DNA of 11,681 nucleotides from an uncultured Parasphingopyxis sp. (GCA_905479515.1 CAJQMX010000147.1:1-11681), one strand, 5' to 3'; shown: positions 1-7,095, counted from the first letter of the stretch. Notes: generated by a model not told the origin, from the sequence alone. Numbers and translations: made by a program.

Positions 1-159
1 TATGGCCGGGATGCCAATCGCGACATGGCGGGAACGCTGGAACGGATTGGCGATGCGCGCTGGCGGATCATTCTGCCAGAGCCGAGTTTTGAATCGCTGG
101 TCGATGTGATCGAGCTGGTGCCGGAAGGCCAGCAGTCCATCGGCACCACTATCGAATAA
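1..159 (+). CDS. 3' end of a hypothetical protein, possibly DUF4893-like
   Basis: An open frame enters from the left edge and ends at TAA 157-159, leaving 52 C-terminal residues. The visible part starts YGRDANRDMAGTLERIGDAR and continues with RWRIILPEP and a final VIELVPEG block. From memory this resembles the C-terminus of DUF4893, a family of unknown function common in sphingomonads, but the match was not tested. It runs in the same direction as the amidohydrolase that starts 28 bases later, with no terminator between them, so the two are probably co-transcribed. The start, signal peptide and most of the protein lie outside the window. No function is proposed. Confidence 0.65.
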   Translation, partial: YGRDANRDMAGTLERIGDARWRIILPEPSFESLVDVIELVPEGQQSIGTTIE

Positions 160-187
160 AAGACTATCCGAACTTGGGAGAAGACAC

Positions 188-1498
188 ATGCGCCGCCTGA
201 TTTACGCCCTTCCTCTGCTTTTTGCGTCACCCGCCTATGCCGATGAGCTGAGCGATGCGGTGACCGCCGACATGCCTGAACTGATGGAGCTTTATCGCTA
301 TCTCCACACCAATCCGGAACTGTCCTTCCAGGAAGAGCAAACCGCCGCGCGGCTGGCCGCAATTGCCGAGGAGCTTGGCTTTGACGTGACAACCGGAGTT
401 GGTGGTCACGGCGTTGTAGCGGTGATGGAAAACGGCCCCGGGCCGGTGCTGCTGATGCGCGCGGATATGGACGGGCTTCCGGTTGCCGAGCAAACCGGGC
501 TGGAATTCGCCAGCCAGGTCGTCGCGACCACCGATGAAGGCATTGAATCGCCGGTCATGCATGCCTGCGGTCATGACACACATATGGCCGCATGGGTCGG
601 CGCAGCGCGGCAGCTTGTGGCGCGGCGCGATCAGTGGTCGGGCACCTTGGTGGCGATATTGCAGCCCGCCGAAGAGCGCGGTGCAGGTGCGCGGATGATG
701 CTGGAAGACGGGCTCTATGAGCGTTTTCCAAAGCCGGACTTTGCCCTCGCCTTTCATGATTCCGCATCGGCCCCGGCTGGCTCCATCGGTGTCGTGCCGG
801 GCTTTGCGATGGCCAATGTCGACAGCGTCGATATCACGGTTCACGGGGTTGGTGGCCACGGCGCCTATCCGCACACAACCCGCGATCCAATCGTGCTGGG
901 CTCGCGGATTGTCGGCGCGCTGCAAACCTTGGTGAGCCGCGAAGTCGATCCCCAGCAGCCCGCCGTGGTTACGGTTGGCAGCTTCCGGGCCGGGTCCAAG
1001 CATAATATCATTTCGAACGAGGCTCAGCTGCTCCTCACCGTGCGCAGCTATACCGATGAAGTGCGCGAGCAACTCCTGACCGGTATTGAGCGGATCGCGC
1101 AGGGCGAAGGGGTGGTCGCAGGATTGCCCGAGGACCTGATGCCGGAAGTCACCCGCCGCAACGAATTCACCCCGGCCGTCTTCAATACGCTCGAACTCAC
1201 CGGAGAGCTGATGAGCGTCTGGCGCGGGCGCTTTGGCGAGGAACGGGTGCTGGAAGGTGAACCGGTTATGGGCGGCGAAGATTTCAGCCGCTACTGGCGC
1301 GCAGATCGTGACAATATCCAGAGCGTGCTGTTCTGGGTGGGCGGGGTGCCAATAGATCGCTGGGAAGCGGCTCAGCGCGGCGAAATCCAGCTGCCATCAC
1401 TCCATAGCGGGCTATGGGCTCCCGATGCCGAGGCTGTGATCAGCACGGCAACAGAAGCACTGGTGGTGGCTGCGATGGATATTCTGGCACCGGAATGA
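188..1498 (+). CDS. Secreted M20-family amidohydrolase (M20D, HipO/AbgB-like)
   Basis: A 436-residue zinc-type amidohydrolase/aminoacylase. Family members split N-acyl or N-aryl amides of amino acids. Residues 1-18 form a signal peptide (cleavage after AYA), so it should act in the periplasm. The catalytic domain shows RADMDGLP (91-98), HACGHD (125-130, ligands Cys127 and His129), PAEE (160-163, general base Glu162 and ligand Glu163), His190 in ALAFH, and His406 in LHSG near the C-terminus. The inserted lid/dimer domain, about residues 205-320, carries GVGGHGAYPH (220-229) and KHNIIS (271-276). All expected active-site residues are present and the length is normal. The ATG at 188 follows a GGGAGAA ribosome-binding site (175-181). 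A paralog lies at the right end of the window. The substrate cannot be read from the sequence; peptide-type M20 activity is an alternative. Confidence 0.95.
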   Translation: MRRLIYALPLLFASPAYADELSDAVTADMPELMELYRYLHTNPELSFQEEQTAARLAAIAEELGFDVTTGVGGHGVVAVMENGPGPVLLMRADMDGLPVAEQTGLEFASQVVATTDEGIESPVMHACGHDTHMAAWVGAARQLVARRDQWSGTLVAILQPAEERGAGARMMLEDGLYERFPKPDFALAFHDSASAPAGSIGVVPGFAMANVDSVDITVHGVGGHGAYPHTTRDPIVLGSRIVGALQTLVSREVDPQQPAVVTVGSFRAGSKHNIISNEAQLLLTVRSYTDEVREQLLTGIERIAQGEGVVAGLPEDLMPEVTRRNEFTPAVFNTLELTGELMSVWRGRFGEERVLEGEPVMGGEDFSRYWRADRDNIQSVLFWVGGVPIDRWEAAQRGEIQLPSLHSGLWAPDAEAVISTATEALVVAAMDILAPE

Positions 1499-1570
1499 TT
1501 GTGTCAAAACCTTCCCATCGGAAGCTAGCCGCACTGGCGCCCGAGGCGAAGACGAAGGTCTGACACAATC
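1497..1570. repeat. Imperfect inverted repeat (74 bp), possible terminator or miniature element
   Basis: GATTGTGTCA (1497-1506) is exactly complementary to TGACACAATC (1561-1570). Inside it, ACCTTC (1509-1514) pairs with GAAGGT (1554-1559), with only AA opposite C between the two stems. Smaller pairings (TCGG 1518-1521 with CCGA 1541-1544, and GCC with GGC) can close the centre. The repeat begins inside the TGA stop codon of the upstream amidohydrolase. There is no T-run, so it is not a classical intrinsic terminator, but it may stabilise or end convergent transcripts. Its ends resemble those of the structure at 10575-10708. Confidence 0.7.
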
Positions 1571-1573
1571 CGG

Positions 1574-1606
1574 TTGCGGCACTCAACTTTAGGGTTGAGT
1601 CCGCAA
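1574..1606. terminator. Stem-loop between convergent genes, possible bidirectional terminator
   Basis: TTGCGG (1574-1579) and ACTCAAC (1581-1587) pair with GTTGAGT (1594-1600) and CCGCAA (1601-1606). This gives 13 base pairs with a single bulged C (1580) and a six-base loop. It sits 17 bases beyond the stop codon of the minus-strand reductase and after the plus-strand amidohydrolase. A proper T-run is missing on both strands, so intrinsic termination is an inference from position and stem strength. Confidence 0.5.
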
Positions 1607-1622
1607 AACAACTCTCTTCCCG

Positions 1623-2612
1623 CTAGATCTTCACCAGCATCTTGCCGGTGTTGCCGCCGGTGAACAGCCCGATAAACGCATCGACCTGGCTTTCCAGGCC
1701 CTCATGCACGGTTTCCTGGCTCGTCAGTTTTCCGGCCTGCAGCATCGCGCCCATATCGGCGTGGAATTCGCCCATCCGGTCCATGAACTGGGTGACGATA
1801 AAGCCGCGAACATTCAGGCCCTTGCCGATGATGTTCATGATATACTGAAATTCCATCGGTTCGGTGCTGTTATAGGCCGAGATCATCCCGCATTCTGCGA
1901 AGCGCGCGCCGGGATTGGCGACTGCAAAGGCAGCATCCAGATGCTCCCCGCCGACATTGTCAAAATAGACATCGATGCCGCCCGGCGCAGCCTTCATCAG
2001 CTTGGGCATCAGCGCGCCGTCTGTCTTATAATCGACCACCGCGTCAGCACCGAGCGATTTGACCCAGTCGCATTTGTCCGCGCCGCCGGCCGAGCCGATC
2101 GCGGTCATGCCCTTGGCCTTGGCAATCTGGATGACCGTAGAGCCGACCGCGCCAGCCGCGCCGGAAACGAATACGGTGTCGCCTTCCTTGGCGCTAGCGA
2201 CATCGAGCAGGCCAAAATAGGCCGTCATCCCCGGCATGCCGAGAAAGCCGAGAAAGGACTGGATGGGGATGCCGAGATCAGGAAGCTTCTGGGCTTCGGC
2301 TGCATTGACCACGGCCTCATCACGCCAGCCGGCCATATGCTGGACCATGTCGCCAACCGCGAAACCGTCTGCATTGCTTTCAACCACTTCGCCAATCGCG
2401 CCGCCCTGCAGCGGTTCACCGATCGCAAAGGGAGGCACATAGCTTTTCACGTCGCGCATCCGGCCGCGCATATAGGGATCGACCGAGAGCCACTGATTGG
2501 CGACCCGGATCATGCCATCGCCCATCGGCGTCTGCTCAAAGTCCTTGAGCTCGAAATGTTCGGGGGCGGGCATAGCTTCAGGGCGGGATTTCAGGTGCCA
2601 GGCGCGGGCCAT
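1623..2612 (-). CDS. NADPH-dependent medium-chain reductase (LTB4DH/CurA-like)
   Basis: A 329-residue zinc-free member of the medium-chain dehydrogenase/reductase superfamily, in the branch containing leukotriene B4 12-hydroxydehydrogenase/prostaglandin reductase and bacterial CurA-like enzymes. These enzymes reduce the carbon-carbon double bond of alpha,beta-unsaturated ketones or aldehydes with NADPH in the cytoplasm. Visible marks are VDPYMRGRM (44-52), LGMPGMTAYFGL (124-135), the Rossmann nucleotide-binding motif SGAAGAVGS (150-158), Lys180 in the NADP-phosphate region, and YFDNVGGEHLD (216-226). No zinc-binding cysteine cluster is present, and the length is normal for the family. The ATG is preceded on the minus strand by AGGAGA about seven bases upstream, which supports this start. 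It is a single-gene unit converging on the M20 gene and diverging from the tRNA. The exact substrate is unknown. Confidence 0.93.
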   Translation of the reverse strand: MARAWHLKSRPEAMPAPEHFELKDFEQTPMGDGMIRVANQWLSVDPYMRGRMRDVKSYVPPFAIGEPLQGGAIGEVVESNADGFAVGDMVQHMAGWRDEAVVNAAEAQKLPDLGIPIQSFLGFLGMPGMTAYFGLLDVASAKEGDTVFVSGAAGAVGSTVIQIAKAKGMTAIGSAGGADKCDWVKSLGADAVVDYKTDGALMPKLMKAAPGGIDVYFDNVGGEHLDAAFAVANPGARFAECGMISAYNSTEPMEFQYIMNIIGKGLNVRGFIVTQFMDRMGEFHADMGAMLQAGKLTSQETVHEGLESQVDAFIGLFTGGNTGKMLVKI

Positions 2613-2677
2613 AATATTCTCCTATCAAGCGATTCGGGTTTTTTATTGAAACCGATGATAGCAGGATGAATGGCGAA

Positions 2678-2702
2678 GGACAGGGCGGGATCCCGCCCGT
2701 CC
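2678..2702. repeat. Short GC palindrome
   Basis: The 16-base perfect palindrome GGGCGGGATCCCGCCC (2683-2698) is extended by GGAC (2678-2681) pairing with GTCC (2699-2702) across a bulged A (2682). It lies between the divergent reductase and tRNA genes, upstream of the proposed tRNA promoter. It could be a two-fold symmetric protein-binding site or a chance GC palindrome. There is no T-run, and nothing in the sequence identifies a cognate protein. Confidence 0.45.
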
Positions 2703-2734
2703 GCTCAAAATGTCCGTATCGGCCAATCGCCATA

Positions 2735-2763
2735 TTGCGCGAATATCCGGCCATTGTTAAATA
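2735..2763 (+). promoter_or_regulatory. Candidate sigma70-type promoter of the tRNA-Ala gene
   Basis: TTGCGC (2735-2740) and TAAATA (2758-2763) are separated by exactly 17 bases. Transcription would start near 2770, about 30 bases before the mature tRNA 5' end, a normal leader for RNase P processing. The surrounding AT-rich patch stands out from the GC-rich neighbourhood. The call rests on consensus similarity and position only. Confidence 0.45.
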
Positions 2764-2801
2764 TGGGCCGCTGCCCGACACGGCAGCCATTCCGGTGGTA
2801 C

Positions 2802-2877
2802 GGGGCTGTAGCTCAGTTGGGAGAGCGCTGCGTTCGCAATGCAGAGGTCGGGGGTTCGAATCCCCCTAGCTCCACCA
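2802..2877 (+). tRNA. tRNA-Ala (anticodon CGC)
   Basis: A complete 76-base cloverleaf including an encoded CCA end (2875-2877). The acceptor stem GGGGCTG/TAGCTCC pairs with two G-T wobbles. The D arm is GCTC...GAGC, the anticodon stem CTGCG/TGCAG encloses the loop TTCGCAA, and the T arm is GGGGG TTCGAAT CCCCC. The anticodon, the third to fifth loop bases, is CGC, which reads the GCG alanine codon; the GGGGCTGTAGCTCAG start is typical of tRNA-Ala. No copy of its 3' end is seen elsewhere in the window, so there is no sign of an integrated element here. Confidence 0.97.
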
Positions 2878-3004
2878 CCGCCACTTCGGGGTGTTTGCCC
2901 GCGTCGGTCGGCATGGTGAAACAGCATCTCGCAGACCGGAAAAGCGCTGTGTCCCTATAGACACATCGAAACCACGCGATGATTTTCCGTCTTGATTCCG
3001 ATGT

Positions 3005-3034
3005 TTACCATATGCAAAGCAATTTCGTTATAAA
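3005..3034 (+). promoter_or_regulatory. Candidate promoter of the first TonB-dependent receptor
   Basis: TTACCA (3005-3010) and TATAAA (3029-3034) are spaced by 18 bases in the most AT-rich patch upstream of the receptor. If used, transcription would start around 3041 and give an unusually long untranslated leader of about 310 bases. Two similar half-sites (TGATTTTCCG and TTGATTCCG, 2980-3000) lie just upstream and could bind an activator. A closer promoter cannot be excluded. Confidence 0.4.
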
Positions 3035-3194
3035 ATAGAGTTCGAATGCAATAGGGCGTTTTGCCCGGCAATGCGGCATCGCAATCCGGCCATTGGATAC
3101 AATTTCATGGCGGGCGGGAAGAGGGGTCCCGAGCATGCCGCGCCGGATAGAACTGCCGAATATGGAGAGTCTGCGTACCATGACATCGACATTT

Positions 3195-3307
3195 GCGGTC
3201 CCCCGACCGCTGAAAGGGCCGACTCCCCTCGGCGCCCTCCGGATCGAGATCCGGCACCTGCTTCAATATCCGAGATAGCGACGTCCGCAGCCCGTGGCTG
3301 CGCCGTC
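3195..3307 (+). promoter_or_regulatory. Row of four hairpins in the receptor leader, candidate cis-acting RNA
   Basis: Four separate stem-loops follow each other: GCGGTC/GACCGC (3195-3210, loop CCCC); GCCGA/TCGGC, extended by GG/CC past a bulged G (3216-3236); CCGGATC/GATCCGG (3239-3254, inner pairs opening to form the loop); and CGCAGCC/GGCTGCG (3286-3302, loop CGT), extended by GACG/CGTC to 3280-3307. The last ends 34 bases before the ribosome-binding site. No B12-box or TPP-box motif of the known riboswitches was recognised. A regulatory role is inference. Confidence 0.4.
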
Positions 3308-3353
3308 ATCCCTGCCTCGCCCCCCCACTATACCAAGCAACAAGGATTCCATT

Positions 3354-5888
3354 GTGAAAAAGTCCATTCTCCTCGCCAGTGCTGCCATCACTTTCGGCAC
3401 CGCTCCGCTTCATGCCCAGACGGATACCGGCCAGCCTATGGCGGACACGGCAGAAGACGCCGCCGACGAAGGCGACAATTTCGATTCCAATATCATCCTC
3501 GTCACCGCGACGCGGCGCTCGGAAGACGTGCAGAGCGTTCCGATTTCCGTCTCGGTGATCAGCGGCGATCTCGTCCGCAATGCAGGCGTGGACGATATCC
3601 GCGATTTCTCGCAGCTCGCCCCAAGCCTTGTTGCGACGACGGGCCAGTCCTCATCCAACGCCACCGCACTTTCGATCCGCGGTATCGGTACGGCCGGTGA
3701 CAATCCGGGCTTCGAACCGGCTGTCGGCGTGTTTATCGACGGCGTCTACCGCGCCCGCGCCGGTGTTGCGCTGAGCGAGTTGCCGCCTATCGAGCGCGTC
3801 GAAATATTGCGCGGCCCACAGGGCACGCTGTTCGGTCGCAACACGTCTGCCGGTGCGCTCAGCGTCACCACCCAGATGCCCGAATTCGATCTCGGCGGTT
3901 TCGTCGAAGGCAGCTATGGCAATTTCGACGCCTATGAGCTGCGCGGCGGCATCACCGGACCGGTCAACGATATGATCGCGCTGCGCCTCGACGGTGTCTA
4001 TCGCCAGCGTGACGGCTATATCACTGACGTTAATTCGGGCCGCGACATCAACACGATCGATCGCTACGCCGTGCGCGGCCAGGGCCTGTTCGAGAATGAG
4101 CGCCTGACCATCCGCATCATCGCCGACTATGCCGAAACCGATGAGGAATGCTGCGGCGCCGTTAATCTGGTTTCCGGCCCGACCGCCGGTGCGCTCAACC
4201 TGATCGCGGGCCTTGCTGGCAATGCCGGTATCGTGACCGCCGATCCTGAAGACCGCACGATGGCGATCACGCCAGGCCGCAACTATAATGAAGCGGTTCA
4301 GGAATGGGGCGTTTCAGCACAGATCGACTATGAGGCCGACGCCTTCACCCTGACCTCGATCACCGCATTCCGGGATTGGCGCTCACTGCGCAATCAGGAC
4401 ATTGATTTCTCCGGTGCCGACCGCGCCTATCGCGATGGTTATCGGACGGGTCTGGAAGATTTCACCCAGGAAATCCGGATCCAGGGCACCGCATTCAATG
4501 ACCGGCTCGACTGGCTGGTCGGCGGTTTCTACCTGAATGAAACGCTGACCCTGCGTGACACTGTCCGCTTTGGTGCGCAGGCCAACCAATATGTCGATGC
4601 ACTGTTCGCCTTCAATCCGGCGGCGGGCTTTGAATTTTTCGACAGCTTCGGCCCGACGGTTCCTGAATTTGGACAGGTGCTGCTCGCCACCAACCCGCAG
4701 CTTGCAGCCGCAGCAGCCCAGAACCCGGCATTGTTCGCGCTGTTCAACACGCCGCTGCCGGGCAATCCGTCCGGCTCCGGCCAGCAGGCCGACAATTACA
4801 CGGTCGATACCGAGGCAATCGCGCTCTTCACCCATAATGTCATCGACATTACGGACGAGCTGTCGCTGACCCTTGGCCTGCGCTGGAACCATGAGGAAAA
4901 GGACATTGCGGCCAGCCTCAACGCCAATGTCCCGGCCTGCGGATTCTTCGCCGATCCGGCCAACGCACCCTATGCGGGCCTGATCCTCGCCAATGTGCCC
5001 GATGCCTTCCTGCTTGCCTGTAACCCAACGGTGAACAGCGAATTCAACGGCAATTATGCCGGCGGCTTCAGCGATGACGAGTTCACCGGCACGGTGCGCC
5101 TCGCCTATCAGGTCAACCCGGATGTGCTGGTTTATGCAGCCTATGACCGCGGCTATAAATCGGGCGGTTACAATCTTGACCGCGCCGGTTTTGACACGGT
5201 GCTGCTGGGCGGCAACGGACCACAGCTCACCGATCTGCAGTTCGAAGCCGAAACCGTTGATGCCTATGAAGTTGGCCTGAAAACCAATTGGGGCCGCGAA
5301 TTCACGTTCAACGTCGCCGCTTTCTATCAGGACTTCACAAACTATCAGCAGCTGGTTTTCTCGGGCACGAGCTTCTTTGTGCAGAATGTCGAGCAGACGA
5401 TCTCCAAGGGTTTCGAGATTGATGCGACGGTCCGCCCGGTGCGCGACCTGACCTTCCAGTTCGGCTATGCCTTGACCGACGCGGCCTTCGATCCGAGCAG
5501 CAATCTTGCCGGCACACCGCTGGACGGCGATCAGGGCCTGCAGCTTGTGAACGTACCGCGGCACACGCTGACCGGTGCGGCCACCTGGACCCCGCCGCTG
5601 ACCGATAGCCTTGACGGCCTGCTCCATATCGATGGCCGCTTCAACAGCAGCACGGCAACCAGTGCGGCTGGTCGCGGCATTGTCGACAACGAAGCCTATG
5701 GCATCATCAATGCCCGGATCGGCGTTGTATCGTCGGATGAAACCTGGCGGATCGAACTGTTCGTCGAGAATCTGCTGGACACCTATTACAACGTCCAGAC
5801 ATTCGCGGTTCCCGAACAGACCGGCACCTTTGCCGGTTATCCGGGTGCACCGCGTTTCTACGGCGTTTCTGCGCGGTTCGGCTTCTAG
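3354..5888 (+). CDS. TonB-dependent outer-membrane receptor 1
   Basis: An 844-residue gated porin that imports large or scarce substrates across the outer membrane using TonB energy. The chosen GTG start has AAGGA seven bases upstream and opens directly into a signal peptide (KKSILLASAAITFGTAPLHA); an ATG 20 codons earlier would add a proline-rich segment before it. A TonB-box-like NIILVTATRR lies at 46-55. The plug domain, about 56-172, includes FIDGVYR (127-133) and ERVEILRGPQGTLFGRNTSAG (from 147). The beta-barrel fills the rest and ends with the aromatic residue expected of outer-membrane proteins (SARFGF). Two cysteine pairs stand out: adjacent Cys266-Cys267 (DEECCGAVN) and Cys529/Cys556. 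It resembles the many sphingomonad receptors often labelled siderophore or carbohydrate importers. The substrate is unknown. It is followed by its own terminator. Confidence 0.96.
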   Translation: MKKSILLASAAITFGTAPLHAQTDTGQPMADTAEDAADEGDNFDSNIILVTATRRSEDVQSVPISVSVISGDLVRNAGVDDIRDFSQLAPSLVATTGQSSSNATALSIRGIGTAGDNPGFEPAVGVFIDGVYRARAGVALSELPPIERVEILRGPQGTLFGRNTSAGALSVTTQMPEFDLGGFVEGSYGNFDAYELRGGITGPVNDMIALRLDGVYRQRDGYITDVNSGRDINTIDRYAVRGQGLFENERLTIRIIADYAETDEECCGAVNLVSGPTAGALNLIAGLAGNAGIVTADPEDRTMAITPGRNYNEAVQEWGVSAQIDYEADAFTLTSITAFRDWRSLRNQDIDFSGADRAYRDGYRTGLEDFTQEIRIQGTAFNDRLDWLVGGFYLNETLTLRDTVRFGAQANQYVDALFAFNPAAGFEFFDSFGPTVPEFGQVLLATNPQLAAAAAQNPALFALFNTPLPGNPSGSGQQADNYTVDTEAIALFTHNVIDITDELSLTLGLRWNHEEKDIAASLNANVPACGFFADPANAPYAGLILANVPDAFLLACNPTVNSEFNGNYAGGFSDDEFTGTVRLAYQVNPDVLVYAAYDRGYKSGGYNLDRAGFDTVLLGGNGPQLTDLQFEAETVDAYEVGLKTNWGREFTFNVAAFYQDFTNYQQLVFSGTSFFVQNVEQTISKGFEIDATVRPVRDLTFQFGYALTDAAFDPSSNLAGTPLDGDQGLQLVNVPRHTLTGAATWTPPLTDSLDGLLHIDGRFNSSTATSAAGRGIVDNEAYGIINARIGVVSSDETWRIELFVENLLDTYYNVQTFAVPEQTGTFAGYPGAPRFYGVSARFGF

Positions 5889-5910
5889 TCGAGCCCGACC
5901 AACTGAAACG

Positions 5911-5945
5911 AAAAAGCCGGTGCGGCCCTCCGCGCCGGCTTTTTT
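5911..5945 (+). terminator. Intrinsic terminator after receptor 1
   Basis: AAAAAGCCGGTGCG (5911-5924) pairs with CGCGCCGGCTTTTT (5931-5944) over 14 base pairs with one G-T wobble and a six-base loop, and it ends in a T-run (5940-5945). It lies 22 bases past the receptor stop codon and separates it from the regulator gene downstream. The A-run on the 5' side allows some function in the other direction too. Confidence 0.95.
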
Positions 5946-5980
5946 GCGTCCGGCGCACAGGCGGCCCGAAGAGTCGTGGC

Positions 5981-6009
5981 GAGACACGGCCCGCGCCTTT
6001 GCCTATAGA
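5981..6009 (+). promoter_or_regulatory. Candidate promoter of the AraC gene, giving a leaderless mRNA
   Basis: GAGACA (5981-5986, four of six bases matching TTGACA) and TATAGA (6004-6009) are spaced by 17 bases. The start of transcription would fall near 6016-6017, on the ATG of the regulator. No good Shine-Dalgarno sequence is visible, in line with a leaderless transcript. The promoter is read from consensus only. Confidence 0.4.
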
Positions 6010-6016
6010 GCAAGAC

Positions 6017-7075
6017 ATGATGATCGAGGCGCATGGTCTGGGCAGTGTCAGTGTGGCGGCAGCTACCCTGCGGCCACTGGGCGCGATTATCGAAGAGGCC
6101 GCGCTGGACCGCCGGGCCGTGCTCGGCGCTGCGCACCTGCCCGGCGATCTGCTCGATACCGGCGGCGAAGCCAGCGTCAGCCTTGGCGATTATTTCCGGC
6201 TGAGCGAACAGATCGCGCTCGCGATTGGCGACGAGACGATCAACGTCTCGGCCCGCCCGCTGATGCTCGGCACATCCGATTTCATCCGCGATCGACTCCG
6301 CAGCGCGAAGACGGTGCGCGACATGCTCGATATCCTCGCCGCCAGTTACAATGTTATCCATGGCGGCCGCTACAACCAGGTGGTGCAGGCGCGCGAGGAG
6401 CTGTGCTTCGTCATGGATGGCAGCGAATTTCCCTATGCCATCGCCAAGGATGATCCGTTCATTCTCTTCTCGCTTGAGGCGCTGCTCGTCTATGTGCATG
6501 TGCTGCTGCAATCGAGCAGCACGGCGGACACGCCCCTTCCGGTCCGCAGCCTTCGCACCCGCCGGGCCAAGGGAACCGCGCCAAGCCCGCTGGCAAAATG
6601 GGGTGTGCCGATCATGCACGGCGCCCGGTCCTTTGCGCTTCGCTATGACGCGGCGATTGCCGATTGGCCGGTCGACCCGGCCTCCTGCCCGGTACTCGGA
6701 TCGCGCACCATATATGGCGGGATCGCACGCACGCTCGATCAATTGGGCAGCATCAATGCGTCGGGCGATACCATTGTCGAGCGCACCGCACAGGCCCTGC
6801 GTGACGGGCTGGGCGACCAGCAGAATGTGGCCCGGCATCTTGGCACGAGCGTTGCCTCACTGCGCCGCCGGCTCGAGGAACGCGGGGCAGGATTTCGCGA
6901 AATCCGCGCCGCGACACTCGCCGCAGAGGCGAAGCAGCGGATCGACCATGGCCAATCTGTTGCGCAAGTGGCCGAGGAACTTGGCTTTAGCGACGGCCGC
7001 AGTTTTGCGCGCGCTTTTCGCGAATGGACCGGCCAGTCGCCCCGCCAGTATCGGAACGAAACACGCCCGTCCTGA
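6017..7075 (+). CDS. AraC-family transcriptional regulator
   Basis: A 352-residue regulator from the first ATG (a second ATG follows at once; a TTG at 5999 would add six residues and is not favoured). The N-terminal part, roughly 20-205, fits the arabinose-binding-like sensor domain found in OruR/ArgR-type AraC proteins: conserved LG(T)SDFIRDRLRSAKTVRDML stretch (84-104) and an ALLVYVHVLLQ helix (155-165). The C-terminal domain carries two helix-turn-helix motifs, QNVARHLGTSVASLRRRLEE (269-288) and SVAQVAEELGFSDGRSFARAF (from 314), with the family ending TGQSPRQYR (338-346). It sits just upstream of a hydrolase and a receptor in the same direction, which suggests that it controls them in response to their substrate or product. 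It could equally act on receptor 1. The ligand is unknown. Confidence 0.94.
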   Translation: MMIEAHGLGSVSVAAATLRPLGAIIEEAALDRRAVLGAAHLPGDLLDTGGEASVSLGDYFRLSEQIALAIGDETINVSARPLMLGTSDFIRDRLRSAKTVRDMLDILAASYNVIHGGRYNQVVQAREELCFVMDGSEFPYAIAKDDPFILFSLEALLVYVHVLLQSSSTADTPLPVRSLRTRRAKGTAPSPLAKWGVPIMHGARSFALRYDAAIADWPVDPASCPVLGSRTIYGGIARTLDQLGSINASGDTIVERTAQALRDGLGDQQNVARHLGTSVASLRRRLEERGAGFREIRAATLAAEAKQRIDHGQSVAQVAEELGFSDGRSFARAFREWTGQSPRQYRNETRPS

Positions 7076-7095
7076 TAGCGGCCCATCGCGATGCC

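Larger units (their letters stand above)
2878..3353 (+). other. Gene-free region and presumed 5' leader of the first TonB-dependent receptor
   Basis: This stretch of 476 bases holds no convincing gene; the open frames here have arbitrary composition and overlap real signals. It contains a small perfect hairpin, TGTGTC/GACACA (2948-2965), and two near-repeats, TGATTTTCCG (2980-2989) and TTGATTCCG (2992-3000). A candidate promoter follows at 3005-3034 and a row of four hairpins at 3195-3307. The ribosome-binding site AAGGA (3342-3346) lies seven bases before the GTG start of the receptor. Confidence 0.6.

Noticed and set aside
1704..2669. A 321-codon plus-strand frame opposite the reductase
   Set aside because: The minus strand encodes an intact reductase with cofactor motifs and a good ribosome-binding site; the plus-strand product has no family features.
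2802..2877. tRNA-Ala as an attachment site for an integrated element
   Set aside because: There is no integrase and no second copy of the tRNA 3' end in the window; the downstream genes look like ordinary chromosomal genes.
2878..3353. Known riboswitch (cobalamin or TPP) upstream of receptor 1
   Set aside because: I looked for the B12-box and TPP core motifs and did not find them; only generic hairpins are present.
3071..3700. A 209-codon plus-strand frame overlapping the start of receptor 1 in another frame
   Set aside because: Its product is rich in Arg/Pro/His without a domain, and it overlaps the signal peptide and plug coding region of the receptor.
4383..5987. A 534-codon open frame on the minus strand opposite receptor 1
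   Set aside because: It lies antisense to a receptor with clear plug and barrel motifs, has low-complexity composition and no recognisable motif. Long antisense frames are common in GC-rich genes.
5885..6838. A 317-codon minus-strand frame opposite the AraC gene
   Set aside because: It would run through the receptor 1 terminator and lies antisense to a regulator with both helix-turn-helix motifs.
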